Numbered from the stretch's first letter, positions 35,301-43,364 are shown. The stretch: 64,000 nucleotides of DNA from Collinsella sp. (GCA_031294825.1 JAUMPM010000044.1:3358-67357); one strand, 5' to 3'. Notes: generated from the letters alone by a model not told the origin. Program-made: numbers and translations.

Positions 35301-36040
35301 TTTTTGGCAAAGACATCAGGGGCCAAAACCTCGTCCTCAGAACCCTCAAGCCAGTTCCATGCGGCCTTTTCGCTCATGCCGAGCACGCTCTGCAGCACCT
35401 CGACGACGTCGTCCTCAAAGTAGCTGTAGGTGTCGCGGGTCTGGAGCCAGGACTCGCCGTTGACGCGCTCAAAGGCCTCGCGGAACTCCTGGGTCTTGCC
35501 CAGGGAATCGATGTGGTCCTCGAGCTTTGCAAGCTTGAGGTCCTCGCCGTAGAAGCCGCGCGCCTCGTAGAACATGCGCTCAAAGCCGCGAAGCAGCGCC
35601 GTGGGGGCCGTATCGCCCTGCTTCCACTGGCCCGCCTTGCTATCGATGTTAAAGAGGATAGCTTGCGTGGGCACCGAGCAGGCGCGCTCCATGGCAGCCG
35701 CGACCATGGGGTCGACGATCTTGCCGTCAAAGTAGCGGATGGCGTTCTTACCGCCGATCTGGCGATTCTCGAGCAGGTAGCTCAGCATCTTGAGGAAGTG
35801 CGATTTACCGGAACCGAAGAAGCCGCTGATCCACACGCCGACCTTGTCGGTGCGCACATCGATGGCATCGCCGTAGGCCTTGAAGAACGTGGCAAAATGC
35901 CTCTGCAACTCGCGCGTCACCACGTACTCGTCAAGCTCCTGGCGGATGGACCCATCTTTTGAATCCTGGACCTTGACCACGCCGTTGATGGAGCGGTTGA
36001 TGTCTTTTGCAAAGAGGTCGCGAATGATCGTGTTGTCCAT
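32378..36040 (-). CDS. brxC: BREX protein BrxC (large P-loop ATPase)
   Basis: 1220 residues, the expected size. The Walker A motif GFFGSGKS is at 73-80 (VGVWISGFFGSGKSHFLKML), with the Walker B region LLFMVDEVGQFI further on. Long helical stretches fill the C-terminal half, and a Pro/Lys-rich linker (SSAPVPAPKPQRKIK) precedes a short conserved tail. BrxC is related to origin-binding ATPases and is required for BREX defence. It begins 79 bases after brxB and is intact. Confidence 0.93.
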   Translation of the reverse strand: MDNTIIRDLFAKDINRSINGVVKVQDSKDGSIRQELDEYVVTRELQRHFATFFKAYGDAIDVRTDKVGVWISGFFGSGKSHFLKMLSYLLENRQIGGKNAIRYFDGKIVDPMVAAAMERACSVPTQAILFNIDSKAGQWKQGDTAPTALLRGFERMFYEARGFYGEDLKLAKLEDHIDSLGKTQEFREAFERVNGESWLQTRDTYSYFEDDVVEVLQSVLGMSEKAAWNWLEGSEDEVLAPDVFAKKVKDYVDAQAAAHGGNYRLLFMVDEVGQFITNDRDPSLMLSLQTIVEELGAACGGRVWVMVTSQEAIDNLSLPVGNDFSKIQGRFNTRLSLSSSSVDEVIQRRVLEKTAPAADMLAQVYEQDAAVLKNNFTFEGGSRSDLAGFVNSKDFVASYPFVGYQFKLLPDVMTEVRKHGVKAKHMSTGERSMLSAFQESAQAIQHDQTGALVPFWRFFDTISKDLEHGIIQVVVCAERAAENAEGLESYDVRVLKLLYLIRYIGYVKATVENISILMIDSLDVDKRALKDRVKESLARLERESYVARQGDTYSFLTDEEQEIAQEIARTPIDNAKVIEYIKKRLFESIYTARKLNRGANDFPFDRYVDGSIHGTSMGGMELSVVTMASDLGRSDDAELALKSVDKAIVALSDEVDYWAPLVNAAKIRMYAQTRNLQELPPSTRQIVEAKMREKDFNEKEADALLAEAVLHARCAVNGRMIEIRAAKPAQVFEQVLAQLCDVVFEKADYIGAPVTSDSDIRSTLVGNVQVGLAGMDAGNTRALKEVEDYLKVQHQRHLDTAMGDIQRQYQQRPFGWREVDIANVVAQLVVEQRAQVLFCGQTVQANDSRMVALLRKDADKAQVRLRMRMSDRLLRATGELMCDLFDLKTVPSNEDKLVVELKERLEGLREACLAMARDYYTGIKPAYPYPGEDECEKMRSEVADVLKDQNEAEAFLTTFTKHEERLLDAKEDFDKVVEFFESNQRTAFDHARDFLNRTEGIEYASDDIPGAVENVATVREILKDPKPYGRIKDLQPLMDPVEDDMKKLLGIRRNEFLCRIESDLQDLRTQAESQKGFVNQAKDAIADAGTKYESFKNRAHSAQSLNELSVVATNWGDWLSAAANEMYDAVDEARVRMDNERRTTEVMSTGEVVKKVSNKGAASSAPVPAPKPQRKIKTVRRADLAKPSRLLSAEDVERYVDDLRSRLMQALAANDEIRIN

Positions 36041-36118
36041 GAGTGCTCCTTTGGGTTTGGGAACGTTATGGCAAAGGGTTGTTACCGGCGGCAGGGACTT
36101 GTCTGCGGGGAGCCGTGC

Positions 36119-36811
36119 TTACGAGATATCGATGGCGCGGTAGTAGTTGTCGGCCGGCAGACGGTTAAAGAGCTGGAAAGAAGAGCCGTTGAAACTGCCC
36201 GGATAGGCGGCGACCACAGGCACCTCATCAAAATCCGCAAGCATGCAGTGGAGAAGCGTGTGTATGCGAAAGAACGGGAAAACCTCGCCCGCGCCGGTGA
36301 GGAGAACGACGTCTCCAGGCGCGTGCGGCTCGGTCTGCTCAAGGATGTACGCGGCGACTTTCTCGGGCGAGGCGAACTTGGCCACGTCCTCGAGCACGCG
36401 TTGGGTACCGCGGCGCTCCTCTTGGTGCGGGATAGCCTTGAGGACACGGCGCTTTTCGAGAATTGCCAGCACGGCGTCGTAAAGGTTCACGACCTTGAGC
36501 GTGCACGGAAGCTTGTCGGCCTCGGCATCGCGTGAAAGGGTGTCAAATAATGCGCGCGCCTCAAACTCCAGCGCGGGGTCATAGCAAAAGGTGTGGAAGC
36601 CGATCTCATTGCCTATGCCCTTGTTGGCCAAAAAGTCCTCGCTGCACAGGCACTCGCGCAGAAGCTGCGCACGGCGCTCAAATTCCTGACAGGCGCGCTC
36701 GGAGCGGACATGCGCCGCCACGACGCTCTTGCGGGAATGGATGCCGATATTGGTGGTGAGATCGGTCGCCGGGGTGATAACAGGGTCGACGGCGCTTTTG
36801 ACGGGAGCCAC
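36119..36811 (-). CDS. brxB: BREX protein BrxB (DUF1788)
   Basis: 230 residues matching the small BREX core protein BrxB: LLRECLCSEDFLANKGIGNEIGFHTFCYDPALEFEARALFDTL in the first half and VVLLTGAGEVFPFFRIHTLLHCML in the second. Its role is structural or regulatory within the complex and is not known in detail. The start is GTG, one base after the brxA stop, so translation is probably coupled. Confidence 0.9.
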   Translation of the reverse strand: MAPVKSAVDPVITPATDLTTNIGIHSRKSVVAAHVRSERACQEFERRAQLLRECLCSEDFLANKGIGNEIGFHTFCYDPALEFEARALFDTLSRDAEADKLPCTLKVVNLYDAVLAILEKRRVLKAIPHQEERRGTQRVLEDVAKFASPEKVAAYILEQTEPHAPGDVVLLTGAGEVFPFFRIHTLLHCMLADFDEVPVVAAYPGSFNGSSFQLFNRLPADNYYRAIDIS

Positions 36812-36812
36812 G

Positions 36813-37496
36813 CTACATCACCGCCCTGCCGGTAAGAGCCGCGATAAGCGACTGCTCGCCCAGCTGAACCAAGGCTCGCTCGACATCGGAATCGAGGAAG
36901 AGTGGTGACAGGCGCTCGGACTCCGGGCCCTGGCCCTCGCCGATAAGGCCGGCATGGCGGAGCGTCTGGCGGAGCGAGCCCTTAATGCGCTTGACCGTGG
37001 CCTCAGTCCAGCGGGCCGCGTCCGGATACTCCGTGGTAAAGCATGTCATAAAGGCGTTGAGGTCAACCGCCGTAAAGGCATAATCGAAGTTTTGTAGGCG
37101 CTCCCCTACCTCGACGAGCACGAGCTCGCGCACGATATCGTAGCGGCAGATCATGCTGTAGAAGATGGCCTGGTCCGCCTGCGTGGGAGTGCCGGATGCC
37201 ATGAGCCTGGTTAGGGATGACGCAGCCTCGACGGCGGTTTTGGGATCGATGCCGCGCGCGGCGCATACGGCGTCCGTGGGCACCATGGCGTCAAGGCGGC
37301 GAAGGCACACGGTTGCGCGGTTGGCGACCATGCGCTCCGTGGGATATTGAAAGAGGTTCTCGCTCTTTACGCGTACAATGACCTGCTCGTCGCTTGCGCC
37401 CTGCATACGAAGGGCAGCGACGATGCGCATCTCATGCGGGAGGAATTGCTCGCGGGTGAGCACCCCCCCCCGAACGCTTTTTGTGGTTACATCCAC
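36813..37496 (-). CDS. brxA: BREX protein BrxA (DUF1819) with poly-G tract
   Basis: 227 residues. The conserved part (FLPHEMRIVAALRMQGASDEQVIVRVKSENLFQYPTERM) is typical of BrxA, a small DNA-binding helical protein encoded first in type 1 BREX operons. I chose GTG at 37496 because GGAG lies eight bases upstream. A GTG 23 codons earlier has no site, and the next in-frame start after the tract would lose family sequence. Codons 9-12 are formed by nine consecutive G. One base more or less gives an early stop, so the first gene of the operon is a candidate on/off switch. Confidence 0.88.
   Translation of the reverse strand: MDVTTKSVRGGVLTREQFLPHEMRIVAALRMQGASDEQVIVRVKSENLFQYPTERMVANRATVCLRRLDAMVPTDAVCAARGIDPKTAVEAASSLTRLMASGTPTQADQAIFYSMICRYDIVRELVLVEVGERLQNFDYAFTAVDLNAFMTCFTTEYPDAARWTEATVKRIKGSLRQTLRHAGLIGEGQGPESERLSPLFLDSDVERALVQLGEQSLIAALTGRAVM
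37463..37471 (-). repeat. Homopolymer of nine G in the brxA coding start
   Basis: Nine C on the plus strand, nine G in the brxA sense strand, spelling Arg-Gly-Gly-Val in frame. With eight G the frame meets TAA about 34 codons on; with ten G it meets TGA about ten codons on. Confidence 0.9.
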
Positions 37497-37585
37497 AGTA
37501 CACGCTCCAAGGGTGTCAAAGGCTGTCACAAGTGCGCCGCAACCCGGCGGGCAGGCGCGGCGCACATGACAATAATCATACCTGT

Positions 37586-37617
37586 TGGTAAAAAAGTTAC
37601 CACGCCCAGAGTGTCAA
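37586..37617 (-). promoter_or_regulatory. Putative BREX promoter region with palindromic operator
   Basis: On the minus strand a perfect TTGACA (37617-37612) lies upstream of the palindrome TGGTAA-N5-TTACCA (37602-37586). A clear -10 at the right distance is not seen; TTTTTA at 17 bases is weak, and TATGAT (37580-37575) is too far. The palindrome could be a repressor site. No regulator gene is adjacent other than the antitoxin-like ORF. Confidence 0.35.
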
Positions 37618-37763
37618 ATGTTGAGCAACAAAATTTAATCCGGTTAACGGTCATTTTCGCAGCTTAGAAACTTTAACGAGGTCGCCCCAAATCACACTTG
37701 CCAGACAACCGCGCTTACGAATGCAGGCACGCACACGCCCAACGCCACCCTCCGCTATATTCA

Positions 37764-37791
37764 ACATAGAGTTATACATATGCTTCTATGT
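37764..37791. promoter_or_regulatory. Inverted repeat over the promoter of the antitoxin-like gene
   Basis: ACATAGA (37764-37770) and TCTATGT (37785-37791) flank a -10-like TTATACAT. The site ends just before the ribosome binding site, a position typical of self-regulation by antitoxins. Confidence 0.45.
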
Positions 37792-37803
37792 AAGGAGTTT
37801 CGT

Positions 37804-37977
37804 ATGCCTGTCGTAAAGCCTATTTCTGATCAGACGCGCGCACTAACTACCATTCAGGAACGCGAAGATCACATTCAACGTACCATCGCTCATGGTTACG
37901 ACGACCTCACCAACGGTCGTGTGCGCCCCTGGAAACAAGCAAAAGCTGAGGCAGATCGGATGCGAGCCATCAGGTAA
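37804..37977 (+). CDS. Small antitoxin-like protein without a toxin partner
   Basis: 57 residues: MPVVKPISDQTRALTTIQEREDHI..., ending in NGRVRPWKQAKAEADRMRAIR. The opening resembles the DNA-binding start of Phd/YefM or RelB-type antitoxins, and the 'GRV-P' tail recalls their toxin-wrapping end. AAGGAG lies seven bases before the ATG. No toxin gene follows: the next ORF is serC, 136 bases on. It reads divergently from the BREX operon with 307 bases between the two starts. It may be an orphan or a regulator of its neighbour; the family call is tentative. Confidence 0.5.
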   Translation: MPVVKPISDQTRALTTIQEREDHIQRTIAHGYDDLTNGRVRPWKQAKAEADRMRAIR

Positions 37978-38113
37978 GGTCAACCCTCCCCCATGTAACC
38001 ATCCTGTAAATCATAGCGGCGCACTCGAGTTTTACCGTGATGCGGTCGCGCCTGGCGCTCCACTGTGCTAAAGTATCCCGAACGTTCAAACGACTACGAG
38101 GGGGAACTAGAAG

Positions 38114-39238
38114 ATGGCACGTGTGCACAACTTCTCAGCTGGCCCGGCCGCGCTGCCTACAAGCGTGCTCGCCGAGATCGCCGACGAGATGATGGACTAC
38201 CGCGGTCGCGGCATGTCCGTGCTCGAGATGAGCCATCGATCTAGCATGTACCAGCAGATCATCGACGACGCTGAGGCGACCCTGCGCCGCCTGCTGAGCA
38301 TCCCCGACAACTACCGCGTCCTGTTTTTGCAGGGCGGCGCCACGCTGCAGTTTGCGGGCATCCCCATGAACCTCATGCGCCGCGGCCGCGCCGGCTACGT
38401 CGTGACCGGCAACTTTGCCAACAAGGCATACAAAGAAGCCGCCAAGTACGGCGAGGCCGTGCCGCTCGCGAGCTCCGAGGACACCAACTTCGACCGCATT
38501 CCCAACATGGCCGACATCAACGCGCGCATTGCCGACGAGGCCGCGGGCGACGGGCTCGACTACGTCTACATCTGCCAGAACAACACCATCTTTGGCACCA
38601 TGTACCACGAGCTACCCAACTGCGGCGACGTGCCGCTGGTCGCCGATGTCTCGAGCTGCTTTCTGTCGCAGCCGCTCGACGTTGAGCGCTACGGGCTCAT
38701 TTACGCCGGCGCGCAGAAAAACGCCGGCGCCGCGGGCGTGACCGTGGTCATCGTGCGTGACGACCTCATCGCCGGCGGACCCGCCTTTACGCAGACGCCG
38801 CAGTACATGGACCTTAGGACCCAGGCCGCCAAGGGCTCCATGCTCAACACGCCCAACACCTTTGGCATCTACGTGTGCGGCAAGGTGTTCCGTTGGGTTG
38901 AGCAGACCGGCGGACTTGCCGCCATGGCCGAGCGCAACTGGGCCAAGGCCAACCTGCTCTATGAGCTGCTCGAGCACAGCGAGCTGTTCCATGGCACCAC
39001 GCAGGCCGACAGCCGCTCCATCGCCAACGTCACCTTCCGTACCGGCGACGCCGAGCTCGACGCGGCCTTTGTCGCAGGCGCGGCCGAGCACCAGATTCAA
39101 AACGTCAAGGGTCATCGCCTGGTGGGCGGCATGCGCGCCAGCGTCTACAACGCCGTAACCATGGAAGATGTGCAGGCACTGGCCTCGTACATGAAGGACT
39201 TCGAAGCGCAGCATAGTTTGAGTCCGCGATCTAACTAG
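38114..39238 (+). CDS. serC: Phosphoserine aminotransferase
   Basis: PLP enzyme converting 3-phosphohydroxypyruvate and glutamate to phosphoserine in serine synthesis. The 374 residues begin with the family opening HNFSAGPAALP and include EMSHRS, LFLQGGATLQFA, and the Lys-containing GLIYAGAQKNAGAAGVTVVIV (Schiff-base lysine). The C-terminal half has NTPNTFGIYV and the GGMRASVYNA substrate segment. It is followed by serA 72 bases downstream in the same direction, forming a serine operon. Confidence 0.95.
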   Translation: MARVHNFSAGPAALPTSVLAEIADEMMDYRGRGMSVLEMSHRSSMYQQIIDDAEATLRRLLSIPDNYRVLFLQGGATLQFAGIPMNLMRRGRAGYVVTGNFANKAYKEAAKYGEAVPLASSEDTNFDRIPNMADINARIADEAAGDGLDYVYICQNNTIFGTMYHELPNCGDVPLVADVSSCFLSQPLDVERYGLIYAGAQKNAGAAGVTVVIVRDDLIAGGPAFTQTPQYMDLRTQAAKGSMLNTPNTFGIYVCGKVFRWVEQTGGLAAMAERNWAKANLLYELLEHSELFHGTTQADSRSIANVTFRTGDAELDAAFVAGAAEHQIQNVKGHRLVGGMRASVYNAVTMEDVQALASYMKDFEAQHSLSPRSN

Positions 39239-39310
39239 CCCGCAACCCGCGGGCCGACCAGCCACCTCAGACCACCCTGTTTAGATCAAAACCTGCTAAG
39301 GAGTTTTTCC

Positions 39311-40474
39311 ATGCGTAAGATTAAGACCATCGATGACATCACTAAAGACGGCAAAGTCGAGTTTGGCGAAGGCTACGAATTTGTGAGCACCGCCGAGGAG
39401 GCCGACGCCATCCTGATGCGCTCGACCGACCTGCACGGCTACGAGCTGCCCGAGGGCATCCGCGCCATCGCCCGCTGCGGCGCCGGCGTCAACAACATCC
39501 CCATCGAGGAGTACGCCAAAAAGGGCGTCGTCGTCTTTAACTCCCCCGGCGCCAACAGCAACGCCGTTAAGGAACTCGTCCTAGGCATGCTGGTGCTCTC
39601 GAGCCGCGGCGTGGTGCAATCGATGAACTGGGTGCGCGACAACGCCGACGACCCCGAGATTCAGGTCGATGCCGAGAAGGCCAAGAAGGCCTTTGTGGGC
39701 CGCGAGCTCAAGGGCAAGCGCATCGGCGTCATCGGCCTGGGCAACGTGGGCTCCAAGGTCGCCAACGCCTGCGTCGACCTGGGCATGGACGTTTACGGCT
39801 ACGACCCGTTCATTTCCGTCGAGCACGCGTGGGTGCTGAGCCGCGAGGTGCAGCGTGTGGGCACGCTCGAGGATCTCTGCCGCGGCTGCGACTACCTCAC
39901 CGTACACGTGCCCAGCAAGGCCGACACCATCGGCATGATCAGCACCGAGCAGATTAACCTGCTGGCACCCGACGCCGTGCTCATCAACTACGCGCGCGAG
40001 ACCATCATCGACGAAGACGCCGTCGACGCCGCCCTGCGCGAGGGTAAGCTCAGCTGGTTTAGCTGCGACTTTGCCACGCCCAAGACCGTCAAGATGCCCA
40101 ATACGTTTATCACCACGCACTCGGGCGCCGGCACCGGCGAAGCCGAGGCCAACTGCGCCGACATGGCCATCAGCGAGCTCAAGGATTACCTGGAGAACGG
40201 TAACATCGCGCACAGCGTCAACTACCCCGCCTGCAGCATGGGCAAGGCGCGCGCCGCGAGCCGCATTGCCTGCCTGCATGCCAACGTGCCCAACATGATC
40301 GGCCAGATCACGGCCATCCTGGCCAAGGACAACGCCAACGTGCAGCGCATGACCAACGAGTCCGCCGGCGAGAACGCCTACACCATGTTCGACACCGATG
40401 AGCACCTGAACAGCAGCACGATCGAGGCGCTTAAGCAGATTCCGTCGATGTATCGCGTGCGCGTAATCAAATAG
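39311..40474 (+). CDS. serA: Phosphoglycerate dehydrogenase
   Basis: Oxidises 3-phosphoglycerate with NAD+, the first step of serine synthesis. 387 residues: substrate domain with GAGVNNIP, NAD-binding Rossmann motif GVIGLGNVGSKVANA, and a C-terminal ACT domain (HANVPNMIGQITAILAKDNANVQRM) that usually binds serine for feedback control. It lacks the extra ASB domain of the longest forms. TAAGGAG precedes the ATG. A strong terminator follows at 40537-40571. Confidence 0.93.
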   Translation: MRKIKTIDDITKDGKVEFGEGYEFVSTAEEADAILMRSTDLHGYELPEGIRAIARCGAGVNNIPIEEYAKKGVVVFNSPGANSNAVKELVLGMLVLSSRGVVQSMNWVRDNADDPEIQVDAEKAKKAFVGRELKGKRIGVIGLGNVGSKVANACVDLGMDVYGYDPFISVEHAWVLSREVQRVGTLEDLCRGCDYLTVHVPSKADTIGMISTEQINLLAPDAVLINYARETIIDEDAVDAALREGKLSWFSCDFATPKTVKMPNTFITTHSGAGTGEAEANCADMAISELKDYLENGNIAHSVNYPACSMGKARAASRIACLHANVPNMIGQITAILAKDNANVQRMTNESAGENAYTMFDTDEHLNSSTIEALKQIPSMYRVRVIK

Positions 40475-40536
40475 CGCCGGCTGATCTGACGGGCAGTTCC
40501 GCATGTGGCCTGCCCGTCACTGACATTGAATGCCCG

Positions 40537-40571
40537 CGGGGCGCCTTTCGCACGAGAGGCGCCCCGTTTTT
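40537..40571 (+). terminator. Rho-independent terminator of serC-serA
   Basis: Nine-bp GC stem CGGGGCGCC / GGCGCCCCG (40537-40566) followed by five T. A weaker hairpin TGACGGGCA / TGCCCGTCA (40487-40519) precedes it. Confidence 0.85.
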
Positions 40572-40649
40572 GTGAGCGCTCCATTAAATGCACCGAGCCG
40601 CTTCTTGACATACAATCTGTATGTTGACCTAACTATCTGTGAGGTGCCT

Positions 40650-41870
40650 ATGGTTGATACAGATTTTGCTTGGCGGCTTACGCAAGGACTCGTGCGGATC
40701 GACAGCTCAGACCCGGGTGCGTATGAGGACGAGATTGAGCGCTATATCAAAGCGTTGGTTGAGGAACGGTTGGCGCAGCTGAGCCATCCGGTGCTCCATG
40801 CCGTGCAGGTTGAGGAGCTCGAGGTGCTGCCCGGGCGCCGCAACCTTATGGTCACCGTGCCGGGACTGAGCGACGAGCCACGGCTCGTCTATATCTGCCA
40901 TATGGATACCGTTACGCTGGGCGATGGCTGGGACGCGGACATTCCGCCGCTCGGAGCGATCGTGCGCAACGATAAACTCTATGGCCGCGGTGCCTGCGAT
41001 ATGAAGGGTGGCCTGGCCTGCGCCATTGCCGCATTGGTCCATACGCTCGAGCGCGTGACGGCAGAAGGCGAGCTGCCCCGCCGCGGCTTCTCACTCATTT
41101 GCTCGGTCGACGAGGAGGACTTTATGCGCGGCTCAGAGGCCGCGATCGATGCCGGCTGGGTCGGCTCGCGTGAATGGGTGCTGGACACCGAGCCCACCGA
41201 CGGACAGATCCAGGTGGCGCACAAGGGGCGTACGTGGTTCGAGATTGAAATGGCTGGCGTGACGGCGCATGCGAGCCAGCCCTGGAAGGGCGCGGATGCC
41301 GTCGCCGCCATGGCCGAGGCCGTGTGTTCGCTCCGTCGCGCGTTTGTGGCGCTGCCCGCGCACGATGAGCTGGGGCCTTCGACCATCACGTTTGGCCAAA
41401 TCGAGGGCGGATATCGCCCCTATGTCGTGCCAGACCATGCCAAGGTCTGGGTCGACATGCGCCTGACCCCGCCGACCGACACCGCGGCCGTGGTCCGGAT
41501 GGTGGAGCAAGCCATCGCCGGCGCCGAAGCCGCGGTCCCCGGTTGCCATGGAAGCTATACCGTGACAGGCGACCGCCCCGCTATCGAGCGCGATCCGGCC
41601 TCTCCCCTTCTAGCAGCGCTCAAGCGTGCCGCCGATGACGTGACGGACGCAGACACGACCGTCGGCTTCTTTACCGGCTACACCGACACCGCCGTCATTG
41701 CCGGCAAGACGGGCAACCGCAATTGCATGAGCTACGGTCCCGGGTCGCTTGCGCTCGCGCACAAGCCCAACGAATATGTGCCCCACGCCGATATCGTTCG
41801 TTGTCAGCAGGTGCTAATCGCGCTCGCCGATAACGTGCTCTGGGACGCGAGCGGCCAAGTTGGGGCATAA
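40650..41870 (+). CDS. M20 family metallopeptidase (ArgE/DapE-like)
   Basis: 406 residues with the dinuclear zinc signature of M20 enzymes: HMDTV, GRGACDMKGG, DEED and, near the C-terminus, the GPGSLALAHKPNEYV block with the last metal His. A central dimerisation lid domain is present (HKGRTWFEIEMAGVTAHASQPWKGADAV). Members deacylate amino acids or cut dipeptides; substrate is not evident. The ATG at 40650 follows GAGGTG. It may be co-transcribed with the DUF1015-like gene 39 bases on. Confidence 0.88.
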   Translation: MVDTDFAWRLTQGLVRIDSSDPGAYEDEIERYIKALVEERLAQLSHPVLHAVQVEELEVLPGRRNLMVTVPGLSDEPRLVYICHMDTVTLGDGWDADIPPLGAIVRNDKLYGRGACDMKGGLACAIAALVHTLERVTAEGELPRRGFSLICSVDEEDFMRGSEAAIDAGWVGSREWVLDTEPTDGQIQVAHKGRTWFEIEMAGVTAHASQPWKGADAVAAMAEAVCSLRRAFVALPAHDELGPSTITFGQIEGGYRPYVVPDHAKVWVDMRLTPPTDTAAVVRMVEQAIAGAEAAVPGCHGSYTVTGDRPAIERDPASPLLAALKRAADDVTDADTTVGFFTGYTDTAVIAGKTGNRNCMSYGPGSLALAHKPNEYVPHADIVRCQQVLIALADNVLWDASGQVGA

Positions 41871-41909
41871 TAAGCCGCGAACAAACCGACTCGTGCGTTA
41901 GGACCGCCC

Positions 41910-42599
41910 ATGAAAGCACTTCCGTTTCCCTGCATCCGCCCGGCTCAGGACCGCGTGCTCGAGGCGCTGCCTGCAATGGGCAGCATCCTGAGCGGCAACG
42001 ATGCTCTGCGCGGAGCCCTTGCCGATGGCCTGATGCTCAAGGACCCGGGTGCGGCGTATTACGTGTACGAATGCTCGGGCGAGCCGGGACGCGTGACGGG
42101 TGTCGTGGCGATCTGCCCGGTTAACGTGCTGACGGGTAGCGACGAGGCTGCCGCCGAGAGCGTCGACGCACTCGCCGCCGCGCGCGCGATCACCGAGCTC
42201 AAGGTGCAGCCCCGTCCCGTAACACTTGCCTACGAAGCCTCGCCCGTCATGAATATCATCCTCGGCGCCGCAAAAGAGGGCGCTTCACTCTATGCCGTCA
42301 CCGACCCCGCCGGCATTACGCACCGCGTGTGGGAGGTCAAGCGCGAGGACGCCGTCGGCGCCATCCGTGCCATGCTCGACCAGGCGCCGGAGCCGGCACT
42401 GGCCGACGACCCCGCCTACGCTGCCGCGCTGGTCGGGGCATCACAGCTCCTGGCCGACGATGCCCGTGCCGCCGGCACCTACACGGGCAAAGAGCCGTTC
42501 AACTTTACCGTAGCTGTGCTCTTCCCCGCCGCGCAGGTCAGCGGCGGCGCGCCGCAGGTCCCGATGGGCCTGCTCACCCACCAGATCGCGCGGTTCTAG
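41910..42599 (+). CDS. Reduced DUF1015-like protein
   Basis: 229 residues. The opening KALPFPCIRPAQDRV, the middle AAYYVYECSGEPGRVTGVVAICPV and PVTLAYEASPVMNIIL, and ITHRVWEVK match the order of blocks in DUF1015 proteins, which run about 400 residues and are often encoded beside serA/serC. Here the ADGHHR-type motif that usually follows is missing and the C-terminal half is shortened. It is an intact frame with a clear end, so it looks like a reduced version rather than a fresh pseudogene. Function unknown. Confidence 0.6.
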   Translation: MKALPFPCIRPAQDRVLEALPAMGSILSGNDALRGALADGLMLKDPGAAYYVYECSGEPGRVTGVVAICPVNVLTGSDEAAAESVDALAAARAITELKVQPRPVTLAYEASPVMNIILGAAKEGASLYAVTDPAGITHRVWEVKREDAVGAIRAMLDQAPEPALADDPAYAAALVGASQLLADDARAAGTYTGKEPFNFTVAVLFPAAQVSGGAPQVPMGLLTHQIARF

Positions 42600-42644
42600 C
42601 GAGACCAGACCGCCCGGCACAAAAATCGGCAGCCCAACAAACAG

Positions 42645-42685
42645 GGGGCGGAGATGCAGCAGGTACATGCATCTCCGCCCCTTTT
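42645..42685 (+). terminator. Rho-independent terminator
   Basis: 14-bp perfect stem GGGGCGGAGATGCA / TGCATCTCCGCCCC with a 9-base loop and T4, between the convergent DUF1015-like and histidine phosphatase genes. Confidence 0.85.
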
Positions 42686-42728
42686 GCGTCGAGAAGTTAT
42701 GCCGGCGACCCGTGCCGCCACGCTCGCG

Positions 42729-43364
42729 TTATCCGCGCTGCGGACCCGCAGTAGCCACGAGCGGTTCAAGCCCCAGCTCGCGCGCGTAGTCCTCCTGCGT
42801 AAAGACTTCGACAAGTTCAAACGTATCGGCCGTATCGTCAAACGCAAAATGCAGCACTGAGCAGTTGCCCGGCACGCGTTCGCGCTCGTCTGCCGCCGCG
42901 CCCCGCACGTGGTCCAAAAACTCCTTGATAGCCGAGCCATGGCTTACCGCGAGCACACACGTATGGTCCGGACGCTGCATGAGTTCGGTCAGCGTCGCCA
43001 CCATGCGCTCGCGCACCTGGATCTGGCCCTCGCCGCCAAATTGACGATAGAAATCGCGCCACGGGCGCTCGGGCATAAGCATCACGCGCTCGGCCTCAAA
43101 GTCGCCAAAGAACCACTCACGCAGGCCGTCCAGGCGCTCGTACGCCAAGCCCGGCCACAAGTTGGCGATAGTCTGCTCGGTGCGATGAAGCGTGGAGGTG
43201 TAGGCATGATCGGGCTCAATGCCGCGCGCACGTAAAAACATGCCGGCGCGCGCCGCCTGGTCGCAACCCAACTGCGTAAGCGGCGAGTCACTCCAGCCCT
43301 GAATAATGCGCTTAAGGTTGAATATCGTCTGTCCATGACGAACCAGATACAGGTCTTTATTCAT
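42729..43364 (-). CDS. Histidine phosphatase family protein (first of two)
   Basis: 211 residues of the phosphoglycerate-mutase-like superfamily. The catalytic motif LVRHGQT is at the start (phospho-His acceptor), with the second His in AVSHGSAIKEFL. Members are small phosphatases of sugar phosphates, cobalamin intermediates or nucleotides; this sequence does not decide. ATG at 43364 follows AAGGA, 17 bases after the stop of the paralogous gene upstream, so both should share a transcript. Confidence 0.85.
   Translation of the reverse strand: MNKDLYLVRHGQTIFNLKRIIQGWSDSPLTQLGCDQAARAGMFLRARGIEPDHAYTSTLHRTEQTIANLWPGLAYERLDGLREWFFGDFEAERVMLMPERPWRDFYRQFGGEGQIQVRERMVATLTELMQRPDHTCVLAVSHGSAIKEFLDHVRGAAADERERVPGNCSVLHFAFDDTADTFELVEVFTQEDYARELGLEPLVATAGPQRG

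Noticed and set aside
21387..37496. BREX locus as a genomic island with att sites or an integrase
   Set aside because: No integrase, tRNA-end duplication or direct repeats at the borders could be found. Only the inner pglX block looks foreign.
37804..38113. A complete toxin-antitoxin pair beside BREX
   Set aside because: Only the small antitoxin-like gene is present. No toxin-sized frame with a ribosome binding site lies before serC.
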